DNA of 45,094 bases from Ferrovibrio sp046294345 (GCA_046294345.1 JBKBJT010000028.1:1-45094); one strand, 5' to 3'; shown: positions 25,233 through 33,712, counted from the first letter of the stretch. Translations and numbers: made by a program. The notes: generated by a model from the letters alone, not told the origin.

Positions 25233-27031
25233 GCGGAAAACCTGCACTTGTGCTGCTTACTCCCAACGCGCGCGGCGTGGCGCAGGCCCTGATGGCCGCC
25301 TTCCCGGCCTGGGAGGTCTACGCCCCCGACGATGCCGCGCTGGTACATGCCCTGCCGTTAGGCAAGGCGACCGACACCATCGCGCAGTTATTCGCGGCCG
25401 GCCGGCCGGTAATCGGCATCTGCGCCGCCGGCATCCTGATCCGCGCGGTCGCGCCGCTGCTGTCCGACAAGCATAATGAACCGCCGCTCATCGCGGTGGC
25501 GGCCGATGGCTCGTCTGTCGTGCCTTTGCTGGGTGGCCATCATGGCGCCAACCTGCTCAGTCGCCGCATTGCGGCCGTGCTGCAGGGCATTCCGGCGATC
25601 ACCACCGCCGGCGACCTTGCTTTCGGCCTGGGCCTCGATGAGCCGCCCGAAGGCTACACGCTGGCCAACCCGGAAGATGCCAAGGGCCTGATGGCGAACC
25701 TGCTGCGCGGCGGCGGCCTGCGCATCGAGGGCGATGCGCCCTGGCTGGCCGACAGCAACCTGCCGCTCAGCGCCGATGGCCGCATGGTGATTGAAGTCAC
25801 GCATCGCGCGGTCGAGGGCAGCACCGACCATCTGGTCTATCATCCGCGCAACATCGCCATCGGCGTCGGCTGCGAACGCAATGCAAAGCCGGTGGAGCTG
25901 ATCCGCCTGGTGCAGACCACGCTTGCCGAACATGGCATCGCGCGCGACAGCATCGCCGGGGTCTATTCGCTGGACCTGAAAGCCGACGAACCGGCGATGC
26001 AGGAACTGGCGCGCTGGCTGGGCGTGCCGTTCCGCGTCTTCGATGCCGCCACGCTGGAGGCCGAGACGCCGCGCCTGGCCAATCCTTCCGACACCGTATT
26101 CGCCGAGGTCGGCTGCCATGGCGTTTCCGAAGGCGCGGCCCTGGCCGCCGCCGGGCCGGAGGCCGCGCTGATCGTGCCGAAGGTGAAATCCGACCGCGCC
26201 ACCTGCGCCATCGCGCTTTCGCCGCAGCCTTTCGATGGCGCATCGCGCGGGCTGCCGCGCGGCGAACTGCATGTGGTGGGCACCGGGCCGGGCGATGCGT
26301 CATGGCTGACCCCGGAAGCACGCATCGCGCTGAGCGAGGCCACCGACTGGGTCGGTTATGGCCTCTATCTCGATCTTTATCCCGAACTGGCCACCGGCAA
26401 GGTGCAGCACCGTTTCGAGCTGGGCGAGGAAGAAAAGCGTGTGCGCGCCGCCCTCGACCTGGCGGCGCAGGGCAAACGCGTGGCGCTGGTCTGTTCGGGC
26501 GATCCCGGCATCTATGCCATGGCGACGCTGGTCTTCGCCCTGCTGGAACAGGAACCGCAACGAAAAGACTGGCAGCGCGTGGCGATCACCGTGGCGCCCG
26601 GTATCTCGGCCCTGCAGGCAGCGGCCGCGCGCTCGGGTGCGCTGCTCGGCCATGATTTCTGCACCATCTCGCTGTCCGACCTGCTGACGCCGCTGGACAT
26701 GATCCTGCTGCGCATCAAGAAGGCGGCCGAGGCCGATTTTGCCATCGCCTTCTACAATCCGGTGTCGCAGCGCCGCCGTACCCAGCTTGCCATGGCGAAG
26801 GACATCCTGCTGCAGCACCGTCCGCGCGAAACGCCCGTGGTGCTGGCGCGCAACCTGGGCCGCGAGGGCGAACGGGTTACGTTGACCACGCTGGGCGACC
26901 TGGATGTCGAACAGGTCGACATGCTGACCGTCGTGCTGGTCGGTTCCAGCGCCAGCCGCAGCATCCAACTATCCAACGGCCGCCGCTTTGCTTACACGCC
27001 GCGCGGCTATGAGAAGAAGTTCGGCGCATGA
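25229..27031 (+). CDS. cobJ: CbiG-CobJ(CbiH) fusion: cobalt-precorrin-5A hydrolase plus precorrin-3B C17-methyltransferase
   Basis: Fusion of 600 residues. The N-terminal third is CbiG: GICAAGILIRAVAPLL, GGHHGANLLSRRIA, then the CbiG central and C-terminal (CobE-like) part with IGVGCERNAKPVELI and FAEVGCHGVSEGAAL. From about residue 350 comes the methylase domain CobJ/CbiH: LHVVGTGPGDASWLTPEA, YGLYLDL, VCSGDPGIYAM, and PGISALQAAAARSGALLGHDF. CbiH contracts the ring and methylates C-17; CbiG opens the resulting lactone and releases acetaldehyde. Having both on one chain is typical of oxygen-independent ring contraction. It overlaps cobI and cobM by 4 bases each. Confidence 0.95.
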   Translation: MSGKPALVLLTPNARGVAQALMAAFPAWEVYAPDDAALVHALPLGKATDTIAQLFAAGRPVIGICAAGILIRAVAPLLSDKHNEPPLIAVAADGSSVVPLLGGHHGANLLSRRIAAVLQGIPAITTAGDLAFGLGLDEPPEGYTLANPEDAKGLMANLLRGGGLRIEGDAPWLADSNLPLSADGRMVIEVTHRAVEGSTDHLVYHPRNIAIGVGCERNAKPVELIRLVQTTLAEHGIARDSIAGVYSLDLKADEPAMQELARWLGVPFRVFDAATLEAETPRLANPSDTVFAEVGCHGVSEGAALAAAGPEAALIVPKVKSDRATCAIALSPQPFDGASRGLPRGELHVVGTGPGDASWLTPEARIALSEATDWVGYGLYLDLYPELATGKVQHRFELGEEEKRVRAALDLAAQGKRVALVCSGDPGIYAMATLVFALLEQEPQRKDWQRVAITVAPGISALQAAAARSGALLGHDFCTISLSDLLTPLDMILLRIKKAAEADFAIAFYNPVSQRRRTQLAMAKDILLQHRPRETPVVLARNLGREGERVTLTTLGDLDVEQVDMLTVVLVGSSASRSIQLSNGRRFAYTPRGYEKKFGA

Positions 27032-27822
27032 CGGTGCACTTTATCGGCGCCGGCCCCGGCGCGCCCGACCTGATCACCCTGCGCGGCGCCAAGCTGATCG
27101 AAAGCTGCAAGGTCTGCCTCTATGCCGGCTCGCTGGTGCCCGAGGCGGTGGTGAAGCTGGCGCCGAAGGGCGCGCGTGTGGTGGATACCGCACCGCTGAA
27201 CCTGGACGAGATCATGGCCGAGATCCAGGCTGCGCATGACAAAGGCCTGGATGTGGCGCGCGTGCATTCCGGAGACCCCTCGCTCTATGGCGCCATCGCC
27301 GAGCAGATCCGCCGCCTGAAAAAACTGAATATCCCCTACACGATCACACCGGGTGTGCCGGCCTTCGCCGCCGCCGCCGCCGTCTTGCAGACCGAACTGA
27401 CCCTGCCCGACATCGCCCAGTCGGTGATCCTGACCCGCACGGCGATGAAATCCTCCGACATGCCGACAGGGGAAACGCTGGCGAATTTCGGCCGCACGGG
27501 CGCCACGCTGGCCATTCATCTGTCCATCCGCAATATCCGCCATGTGGTGGAGGAACTGACGCCGCATTACGGCGCCGACTGCCCGGTGGCCGTGGTGGTG
27601 CGTGCCACCTGGCCGGACCAGCAGATCATCCGCGGTTGCCTGGCCGACATCGCCGCCAAGGTGCGTGCCGCCAAGATCACCCGCACGGCCCTGATTCTGG
27701 TGGGCCGGGTGCTGGACGAGGCTGCTGATTTCAGCGACAGCGCGTTGTACGATCCGAATCACGTGCATGTTCTGCGGCCCGGCCCGAAAGCCAAAAGCAA
27801 GGCCAAGACAGCAAAGCGATGA
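27028..27822 (+). CDS. cobM: Precorrin-4 C11-methyltransferase
   Basis: CobM/CbiF methylates C-11 of (cobalt-)precorrin-4. The 264 residues show VHFIGAGPGAPDLITLRGA, CLYAGSLVPEAVV, RVHSGDPSLYGAIAEQIRRL and the PGVPAFAAAAAVL and LTRT segments specific to this methylase. The C-terminal tail is lysine-rich (GPKAKSKAKTAKR). It overlaps cobJ by 4 bases and the downstream lipoprotein gene by 4 bases, so translation of all three is coupled. Confidence 0.96.
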   Translation: MTVHFIGAGPGAPDLITLRGAKLIESCKVCLYAGSLVPEAVVKLAPKGARVVDTAPLNLDEIMAEIQAAHDKGLDVARVHSGDPSLYGAIAEQIRRLKKLNIPYTITPGVPAFAAAAAVLQTELTLPDIAQSVILTRTAMKSSDMPTGETLANFGRTGATLAIHLSIRNIRHVVEELTPHYGADCPVAVVVRATWPDQQIIRGCLADIAAKVRAAKITRTALILVGRVLDEAADFSDSALYDPNHVHVLRPGPKAKSKAKTAKR

Positions 27823-28247
27823 GGCTGACCATGGCGATCTGGCGCATAGTTTCCGTTCTGCTGCTCTGCGGCGCTCTGGCCGCCTGTGCCGACGCCCACG
27901 AAGCCGTCGTGGAAAAACCCGAACCCTTGACTTTGGAATTCGCCCAGTCGGGCGGCCGCTTCATCCTGATGCAGGGCGAAGAGGTACGCATCCGCCTGGC
28001 CGCCAATCACAGTACCGGCTATCGCTGGAGCATGGTCAACGAGGCACCCGGCGTGGAGGTGCTGAGCCTGGCCGAGGAACCGGCCTATATCGCCGAGGGC
28101 ACGATGCCCGGCCGTGGCGGCACGGAAGTCTGGCATTTCCGCGCCACCGGCACCGGGCCGACCATCCTCTATTTCGTCTATCGCCGGCCCTTCGAACCGA
28201 ACGGCCCGGCGGCGCGCGAAGCGATCTACAATTTCGAGATCCGCTGA
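27819..28247 (+). CDS. Chagasin-like (MEROPS I42) protease inhibitor lipoprotein in the B12 operon
   Basis: Small exported protein of 142 residues. The signal peptide ends in LCGALAAC, a lipobox with C23 as the lipidated residue. The mature part has the three inhibitory-loop motifs of chagasin/I42 proteins: NHSTGYRW (63-70), GRGGTEVW (98-105) and YRRPFE (121-126). Known members inhibit papain-like cysteine peptidases by inserting these loops into the active site. ATG 27819 overlaps the cobM stop by 4 bases; ATG 27831 is another possible start. It is the last gene of the riboswitch-controlled operon and converges on cobK 3 bases away. A role in cobalamin metabolism is unknown. Confidence 0.85.
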   Translation: MRLTMAIWRIVSVLLLCGALAACADAHEAVVEKPEPLTLEFAQSGGRFILMQGEEVRIRLAANHSTGYRWSMVNEAPGVEVLSLAEEPAYIAEGTMPGRGGTEVWHFRATGTGPTILYFVYRRPFEPNGPAAREAIYNFEIR

Positions 28248-28250
28248 CGC

Positions 28251-29024
28251 CTACACCGCGCTGATATTCGCCCAGGCCAGCGCGGCGCCCACCGAATCCA
28301 GCGTCTCGCCCGGCGGCAGGGGCGGACGTTCGATCATCAGCACCGGGATGTGCAGCTCGGCGGCGGCAGCGATCTTGGCTGCCGCGCCGCCGGCATTCTT
28401 GGTCACCAGCAAATCGATGCGATGCTGCTGCATCAGGGCGCGTTCGTCTTCCGGCCGGAACGGCCCGCGGCCGAGGATCAGCTCGCCCGGCGGCAGCGCG
28501 ACACCATCGGCGGGCGGATCGATCATGCGGGTGAGAAACCAGCGGCCGTTACCGTGCGGTTTATCCTCGCGCCCCAGCGGCACAAAGGGCGCGATTTCCT
28601 GCCGGCCGAGCGTGAGGAAGATGCGCTGCGCCGGATGAAACCGCAGGAACACCGCCGCCGCCGTCACGCTGGGCATCATGGTCCAGCGGTCGCCCGGCGA
28701 CGGCACCCAGGGCGGCCGCACCAGCTTGGCGCGCGGGATCCCCAGTGCCTGGCAGGCCTCGAAGGCATGGCGCGCCATCTGGGCCGCGAACGGATGCGTG
28801 GCATCCAGCACCAGATCGATCTTTTCGCTGACCAGATACTCGCTCAGACCCGCCACGCCGCCGAAGCCGCCGATGCGCATCTCGCCCGGCGGCTTTTCCG
28901 GATTCTCGGTGCGCCCGGCCAGCGAGGAGATGCAGCGGATTTTCGGATGATGCTCCAGCTCGCGCGCCAGCCGCAGGCCTTCGCCGGTGCCGCCCAGCAG
29001 CAGCAGGTTGCGTTTGCGCGCCAT
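28251..29024 (-). CDS. cobK: Precorrin-6A reductase
   Basis: CobK/CbiJ reduces the corrin ring of (cobalt-)precorrin-6A with NAD(P)H. The 257 residues carry NLLLLGGTGEGLRLAREL at the N terminus, the SSLAGRTENP and MRIGGFGGVAGLSEYL segments, DATHPFAAQMARHAFEAC, and VTKNAGGAAAKIAAA near the C terminus, all characteristic of the family. Its ATG overlaps the cbiD stop by one base (TGATG), so the two form a minus-strand pair. It meets the I42 lipoprotein gene tail to tail. Confidence 0.95.
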   Translation of the reverse strand: MARKRNLLLLGGTGEGLRLARELEHHPKIRCISSLAGRTENPEKPPGEMRIGGFGGVAGLSEYLVSEKIDLVLDATHPFAAQMARHAFEACQALGIPRAKLVRPPWVPSPGDRWTMMPSVTAAAVFLRFHPAQRIFLTLGRQEIAPFVPLGREDKPHGNGRWFLTRMIDPPADGVALPPGELILGRGPFRPEDERALMQQHRIDLLVTKNAGGAAAKIAAAAELHIPVLMIERPPLPPGETLDSVGAALAWANISAV

Positions 29025-30148
29025 CAGGCCATTCCCCCGCTGCGACCGACGATATTGCCGCCGCGATCCACCGCCGCCACGTCGATGGCAATGCGCGCCG
29101 GTGCCACGATCCGCCCGGCTGCATCACGCGCCAGCCGCGCCACATGATCGCCCAGCGGCAGATGCGCCTGCTGTGCCATCTGCAACACTTCCAGCGCGGT
29201 ATTGGCCTCGGCCGCGCGCGCCACCAGCGCGGCATCGCCGCCGCATTCGCCCAGCCATTGCGCCAATGCGGCCTTGTCGACCTGGCTGCGGCCGGAATGC
29301 AGGTCCATCTGGCCCTGCGCCAGTTTCACCAGCTTGGCGAAGCCGCCGCCGATGGTCAGACGCGGCAGCGGATGCTGGCGCAGGTATTTCAGCAGCGCGC
29401 CGGCGAAGTCGCCCATGTCGAGCAAGGCGATTTCAGGCAGATCGTACAGCGCCTGCACGGCAGCCTCCGAGCTTGAGCCGGTGCAGCCGGCGACATGATC
29501 AAGGCCTGCGGCAATCGCCACATCGACGCCGCGATGGATCGAATGGATCCAGGCCGAACACGAGAACGGCACGACGATGCCGGTGGTTCCCAGGATGCTC
29601 AAACCGCCCAGGATGCCCAGGCGCGGATTCCAGGTGCGTTTCGCCAGTTCGGCGCCGCCCGGCACGGCGATCTCGATCTCGACATCCGGCGCTTCGCCAT
29701 GCCGCGCGGCCAATGCCTGCACGGCCTCGCTCATCATGCGGCGCGGCACCGGATTGATGGCCGGTTCGCCCGGCGGGATCGGCAGGCCGGCCCGTGTGAC
29801 CATGCCCACGCCCTCGCCGGCATGGAAGACGATGCCGCTGCCCGGCGCGCCGCGCCGCACGCGGGCCAGGATCAATGCCTGATGCGTCACGTCGGGATCG
29901 TCGCCGGCATCCTTGACGATGCCGGCCTCGGCCCAGTCCTGCCCCAGCGCCTCGCGCGCCAGCGCAAAGCTGGGGGTTTCGCCTTTCGGCAGCGTGATGG
30001 TGACCGGATCGGGGAAGGCGCCGGTGAGCAAAGCCTGATAGGCCGCCGCTGTCGCCGCCGTGGCGCAAGCGCCCGTCGTCCAGCCCCGGCGCAGGGCGGA
30101 AGCGGACTCGGCAGGCATTTCGGCGGGCATCTCGGCAGCCTGGGTCAT
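29024..30148 (-). CDS. cbiD: Cobalt-precorrin-5B C1-methyltransferase CbiD
   Basis: CbiD methylates C-1 of cobalt-precorrin-5B in the oxygen-independent pathway; the unrelated CobF does the equivalent step in the aerobic one. The 374 residues show LRRGWTTGACATAATAAAY, GSGIVFHAGEGVGMVTRAGLP, GGLSILGTTGIVVPFS and TGSSSEAAVQALY. ATG 30148 is chosen because the family begins shortly before RRGWTTG; the frame remains open to 30289 with non-protein-like sequence. A repeated AEMPAEMPAES stretch lies before the domain. It is divergent from cobA across 45 bases containing a perfect inverted repeat. Confidence 0.94.
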   Translation of the reverse strand: MTQAAEMPAEMPAESASALRRGWTTGACATAATAAAYQALLTGAFPDPVTITLPKGETPSFALAREALGQDWAEAGIVKDAGDDPDVTHQALILARVRRGAPGSGIVFHAGEGVGMVTRAGLPIPPGEPAINPVPRRMMSEAVQALAARHGEAPDVEIEIAVPGGAELAKRTWNPRLGILGGLSILGTTGIVVPFSCSAWIHSIHRGVDVAIAAGLDHVAGCTGSSSEAAVQALYDLPEIALLDMGDFAGALLKYLRQHPLPRLTIGGGFAKLVKLAQGQMDLHSGRSQVDKAALAQWLGECGGDAALVARAAEANTALEVLQMAQQAHLPLGDHVARLARDAAGRIVAPARIAIDVAAVDRGGNIVGRSGGMA

Positions 30149-30160
30149 GGGGGCGAAGTA

Positions 30161-30183
30161 TACACCGGGGCGCGCCCGGTGTA
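30161..30183. promoter_or_regulatory. Perfect 9-bp inverted repeat between divergent cbiD and cobA
   Basis: TACACCGGG and CCCGGTGTA face each other across a GCGCG spacer, filling half of the 45-base gap between the cbiD and cobA starts. Position and symmetry fit a dimeric repressor or activator site controlling both directions, and the element may overlap both core promoters. A cruciform or RNA hairpin in the cbiD leader is the alternative. Confidence 0.55.
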
Positions 30184-30193
30184 CCTTGCCGCC

Positions 30194-31009
30194 ATGCAAT
30201 TGCCATCTCTGCAGATGCCGGTTTTCCCCCCCGGCTGGGTCTGGCTGATCGGCGCCGGCCCCGGCGATCCGGGGCTGTTGACCCTGCATGCGGTGAATGC
30301 CCTGAACCAGGCCGATGCCGTGATCTACGACGCCCTGGTGGGCGAGGCGATCCTGGCCTGCGCCCGCCCCGGCGCGCTGCTGGAATATGCCGGCAAGCGC
30401 GGCGGCAAGCCCTCACCCAAGCAGCGCGACATCTCGCTGCGGCTGGTCGAGCTGGCGCGACAGGGCAAACGCGTGCTGCGGCTGAAGGGCGGCGATCCCT
30501 TCGTGTTCGGTCGCGGCGCCGAGGAAGCGCTGGCGCTGCGCGAGGCCGGCATTCCCTTCCGTGTCATTCCCGGCATCTCGGCCGGCATCGGCGGCCTGGC
30601 CTATGCCGGCATCCCGCTCACCCACCGCGACACCAATTCCTGCGTCACCTTCCTGACCGGCCATAATGCCAGCGGCGAGGTGCCCGACAGCGTCGACTGG
30701 GCCGCCATGGTGCGCGCCTCGCCGGTGCTGGTGATCTACATGGCGATCAAGCATCTCGACATCCTGGTGGCCAAGCTGCGCCATGCCGGCCTGGCGGGCG
30801 AGCGCCCCGCCGCACTGGTAAGCCATGCGACCCTGCCGCAGATGCGCGTGCTGCGCAGCAGCTTAGGGCGCATCGTGGCCGATGCCGAGACGGCAAAGAT
30901 CGAGCCGCCGGCCCTGCTGGTGGTGGGCGAGGTGGTCGACCTGCACGCGCTGTTCGGCACCAGCGACCTGCAGGCCAGGCTCGCACCGCCATGCCCTATC
31001 GCCATCTGA
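30194..31009 (+). CDS. cobA: Uroporphyrinogen-III C-methyltransferase (SUMT)
   Basis: CobA makes precorrin-2 from uroporphyrinogen III with two SAM, the entry step to B12 and siroheme. The 271 residues contain VWLIGAGPGDPGLLTLHAV, VIYDALVGEAILA, GKRGGKPSPKQ, LKGGDPFVFGRGAEEA, IPGISAGIGGLAYAGIPLTHR and VIYMAIKHL, the standard SUMT blocks. ATG 30194 is taken as start; no Shine-Dalgarno is visible, and ATG 30215 would remove seven unconserved residues. It overlaps cobB by 19 bases. It lies just right of the palindromic element shared with cbiD. Confidence 0.95.
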   Translation: MQLPSLQMPVFPPGWVWLIGAGPGDPGLLTLHAVNALNQADAVIYDALVGEAILACARPGALLEYAGKRGGKPSPKQRDISLRLVELARQGKRVLRLKGGDPFVFGRGAEEALALREAGIPFRVIPGISAGIGGLAYAGIPLTHRDTNSCVTFLTGHNASGEVPDSVDWAAMVRASPVLVIYMAIKHLDILVAKLRHAGLAGERPAALVSHATLPQMRVLRSSLGRIVADAETAKIEPPALLVVGEVVDLHALFGTSDLQARLAPPCPIAI

Positions 31010-32319
31010 CCCGCGGCCTGGTCATCGCCGCGCCGGCCTCGGCCAGCGGCAAGACCACCGTGACCCTCGCGCTGCTGCGCCTGCTGGCCCGCGAGGGCCG
31101 CATCGTCGCGCCGTTCAAGACCGGGCCGGACTATATCGACGGCGCCTTCCACCGCGCCGCCAGCGCCGGGCGGCCCTGCTACAATCTCGATCTTTTCGCC
31201 ATGCGGCCCGCGACGCTGGCCGGTGTGCTCGATTACGGCAGCGCCGGCGCCGAGATCGTGGCGATCGAAGGCGTGATGGGCCTTTTCGACGGCGCCGTCA
31301 GCAGCGAGGGCAGTACCGCCGATCTGGCGGCAAGGCTGGATCTGCCGGTGGTGCTGGTGATCGACGCCGCGCGCCAGAGTCAGTCAATCGCCGCCCTGGT
31401 GCATGGTTTTCGCAGCTTTCGCGACGATGTCGTGCTGGCCGGCGTGATCCTCAACCGCGTGTCTTCACCCAAACACGAGATGCTGTTGCGCAACGCGCTG
31501 GCGCCGCTGGGCCTGCCGGTGCTGGCGGCCCTGCCGCCGGAAGGCGACCTGACGATGCCGAGCCGGCATCTGGGCCTGGTGCAGGCCGAGGAACGCGACG
31601 GCCTCGACTTTTTTCTCGACCGCGCGGCCGACTGGCTGCACCTGCATCTGGATCGCGCGGCGCTGGAACAGTTGCTGCAGCCCCTGCAGGTCAGCCGGCC
31701 GGCGACGCTGGCGCCTCTGCCGCCGCTGGGCCAGCGCATCGCCGTGGCGCGCGACGCGGCCTTTGCCTTTGCCTATCCGCATCTGCTGCAGGGCTGGCAG
31801 GCCCAGGGCGCGAGCCTGGATTTCTTCTCGCCCCTGGCCAATGAGACGCCAGCGACGGATTGCGACGCGGTTTTCCTGCCCGGCGGCTATCCCGAACTGC
31901 ATGCCGCAAGGCTGGCCGGCAATGCCGGCCTGCTGCAGGGCCTGCGCGCGGCGGCGGATCGTGGGGCTGTCATCTATGGCGAATGCGGCGGCTTCATGCT
32001 GCTGGGTCGCGGCCTGACCGATGCCGAGGGCAACCAGCATGCCATGGCCGGCCTGCTGCCCGTCGAGACCAGTTTCGCCGAACGCAAACGGCATCTGGGA
32101 TATCGCCGCATCACCAGCCTGGCCGATACAATGCTGGGACCGGCGGGCCAGCGGTTCCGCGGCCATGAATTCCATTATTCCATCCAGACCGGCGGCGAAG
32201 ACCCGGCGCTGGCGTTGTTCAGCGCCACGGATGCCGCCGGCGCCGAGCTTGGCCTGTCCGGCTGCCGCCAGGGCAAAGTGTTCGGCAGCTACCTGCACCT
32301 GATCGACCGCGAGGATTGA
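30991..32319 (+). CDS. cobB: Cobyrinic acid a,c-diamide synthase
   Basis: CobB/CbiA amidates the a and c acetate side chains with glutamine and ATP. The 442 residues comprise a P-loop synthetase domain (APASASGKTTVTLALLR, then FKTGPDYIDGAFH and EGVMGLFDGA) and a C-terminal class I glutamine amidotransferase domain with the catalytic cysteine C332 in YGECGGFMLLGRG and the family motif GHEFHYS. The start ATG 30991 overlaps cobA by 19 bases, so the two are coupled. No other cob gene follows in the window. Confidence 0.95.
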   Translation: MPYRHLTRGLVIAAPASASGKTTVTLALLRLLAREGRIVAPFKTGPDYIDGAFHRAASAGRPCYNLDLFAMRPATLAGVLDYGSAGAEIVAIEGVMGLFDGAVSSEGSTADLAARLDLPVVLVIDAARQSQSIAALVHGFRSFRDDVVLAGVILNRVSSPKHEMLLRNALAPLGLPVLAALPPEGDLTMPSRHLGLVQAEERDGLDFFLDRAADWLHLHLDRAALEQLLQPLQVSRPATLAPLPPLGQRIAVARDAAFAFAYPHLLQGWQAQGASLDFFSPLANETPATDCDAVFLPGGYPELHAARLAGNAGLLQGLRAAADRGAVIYGECGGFMLLGRGLTDAEGNQHAMAGLLPVETSFAERKRHLGYRRITSLADTMLGPAGQRFRGHEFHYSIQTGGEDPALALFSATDAAGAELGLSGCRQGKVFGSYLHLIDRED

Positions 32320-32429
32320 GCGCGCGAACGCCGCAGGCTCAAGGTTGCGGTATTATCTTACGGCAATCCCGGGCCGCATCTGTCCTAGACTGGCAAAAAA
32401 AGCAAACGGGAAACGATCAGACTGCCAGC

Positions 32430-32903
32430 ATGATCAACTGGATCGACATACTTTCGCCCCGGCTGCGCCATCTGCATCGCGACTGGATCCATTTCCGAGC
32501 CCATAACCTGATGCCAGCCGTGGGCGACTATAACGGCTTCGCTCGTGCCGAGGCGGTGGAGGCCGCCCAACGGCATAGCGCGACGGTGATCCTGCCGGCC
32601 GAAAGCGGCCCGCTGTTCAAGCATGTGGGCGATGGGCTGAACGGCGTGTTGCCGTCCTGCCGCAGCGGCATGCATTTCAGCGATCTGGCCTCGCCGGTGC
32701 TGCGCGCCGCCCTGACCGGCCCCTTCCACCGCATTGCCAGCAGCCGGCAGCCGGAAGCAAGACGCAGCCATACACGTGGTGGGAACGAGACATCCGATTA
32801 TGAAATGCTGCTGCTGCCATTCTGCGATAGCCGCTTGCGGGTCTGCATCATACACGCCGTCTACGATCTGGCCGGCATCGACTGGAAAAGGGCGTTTGCA
32901 TGA
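32430..32903 (+). CDS. Stand-alone PAS-domain protein
   Basis: Soluble protein of 157 residues resembling the alphaproteobacterial PAS_5-type domain: it begins MINWIDILSPRLRHLHRDW and ends with the strand pair YEMLLLPFCDSRLRVCIIHAVYDL typical of that fold. No output domain, membrane segment or signal peptide is present. ATG 32430 was chosen over the frame's first start at 32316, since upstream residues are not protein-like and would overlap cobB. A partial Shine-Dalgarno (GGGAAA) lies further upstream than usual. Its stop overlaps the GAF gene by 4 bases, so the two are coupled and may act together. The ligand is unknown. Confidence 0.65.
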   Translation: MINWIDILSPRLRHLHRDWIHFRAHNLMPAVGDYNGFARAEAVEAAQRHSATVILPAESGPLFKHVGDGLNGVLPSCRSGMHFSDLASPVLRAALTGPFHRIASSRQPEARRSHTRGGNETSDYEMLLLPFCDSRLRVCIIHAVYDLAGIDWKRAFA

Positions 32904-33712
32904 TAGAGCCAGCAATCCCCGAAGACGAAGACTACCGCCTGGCGGCGCTGCGCATGCTGCCGCTGCTGGATACACCGCCGGAACCGGATTTCGATGCCGT
33001 GGTGCAACTCGGCCGCGCCATGTTCGCCGTGCCGACCTGCCTCGTCACCCTGGTCGACAGCCACCGCCAGTGGTTCAAGGCTCGCGCCGGACTGGATGCA
33101 ACCGAAACGCCGCGTGCGCATTCCTTTTGCGGTCATGCCATCCTGCAGCACGACGTAATGGTGGTGCCCGACGCATCGCTGGATGAACGCTTCCACGACA
33201 ACCCTCTGGTGCTCGGCACACCCTTCATCCGATTTTATGCCGGCGCGCCGATCCTGCTACCCAGCGGCTATACCATCGGCACAGTCTGCATCCTGGGCCC
33301 AGAGCCACGCCACGATTTCGACGCCGGGCAACAGGATTTGCTGGCCAAGCTCGCCATGTTGGCGCTTTCGGCGATCACTCTGCGCGCCCTGCGCAGCAAT
33401 TTCGACCGCGCGCGCCGCGAGGCCGACCGCAGCCGCCTGCTGGTTCTGGCCAGCCCGGCGCCCCTGGCCCTGGCGGATGCGGAAGGCCGGCTTGAGGTCT
33501 TCAACGAAGCCTTCGCCGCGCTCTGCCTGCGGCCTCCTGAGGTTGGCGGCCCCGTTGAGCAGGCGCTGGACCTCGGCCAGTGGCCGCCGGCCGCCATGGC
33601 GCGCAACGGATCGGACATGGCCGTGCTGACCTTCAATGACCGCGACGCAAGGTTGGCAGTTTACCGCGATCCCGAAGGCTATATCCTGACCACCGCGCCC
33701 GACGGACTTTAG
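32900..33712 (+). CDS. GAF-domain sensor protein without an output domain
   Basis: Protein of 270 residues. Residues about 15-165 are a GAF domain of the type that usually precedes GGDEF or kinase domains: LDTPPEPDFDAVVQLGRAMF, LVDSHRQWFKARAGLD, HSFCGHAILQHDVMVVPDAS, DNPLVLGTPFIRFYAGAPI, and YTIGTVCILG. A coiled-coil helix (166-186) leads into a short PAS-like remnant (PAPLALADAEGRLEVFNEAFAAL). It then ends with no catalytic domain. The start overlaps the PAS gene stop by 4 bases. It may signal by protein contact or be a truncated sensor; nothing shows which. Confidence 0.75.
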   Translation: MIEPAIPEDEDYRLAALRMLPLLDTPPEPDFDAVVQLGRAMFAVPTCLVTLVDSHRQWFKARAGLDATETPRAHSFCGHAILQHDVMVVPDASLDERFHDNPLVLGTPFIRFYAGAPILLPSGYTIGTVCILGPEPRHDFDAGQQDLLAKLAMLALSAITLRALRSNFDRARREADRSRLLVLASPAPLALADAEGRLEVFNEAFAALCLRPPEVGGPVEQALDLGQWPPAAMARNGSDMAVLTFNDRDARLAVYRDPEGYILTTAPDGL

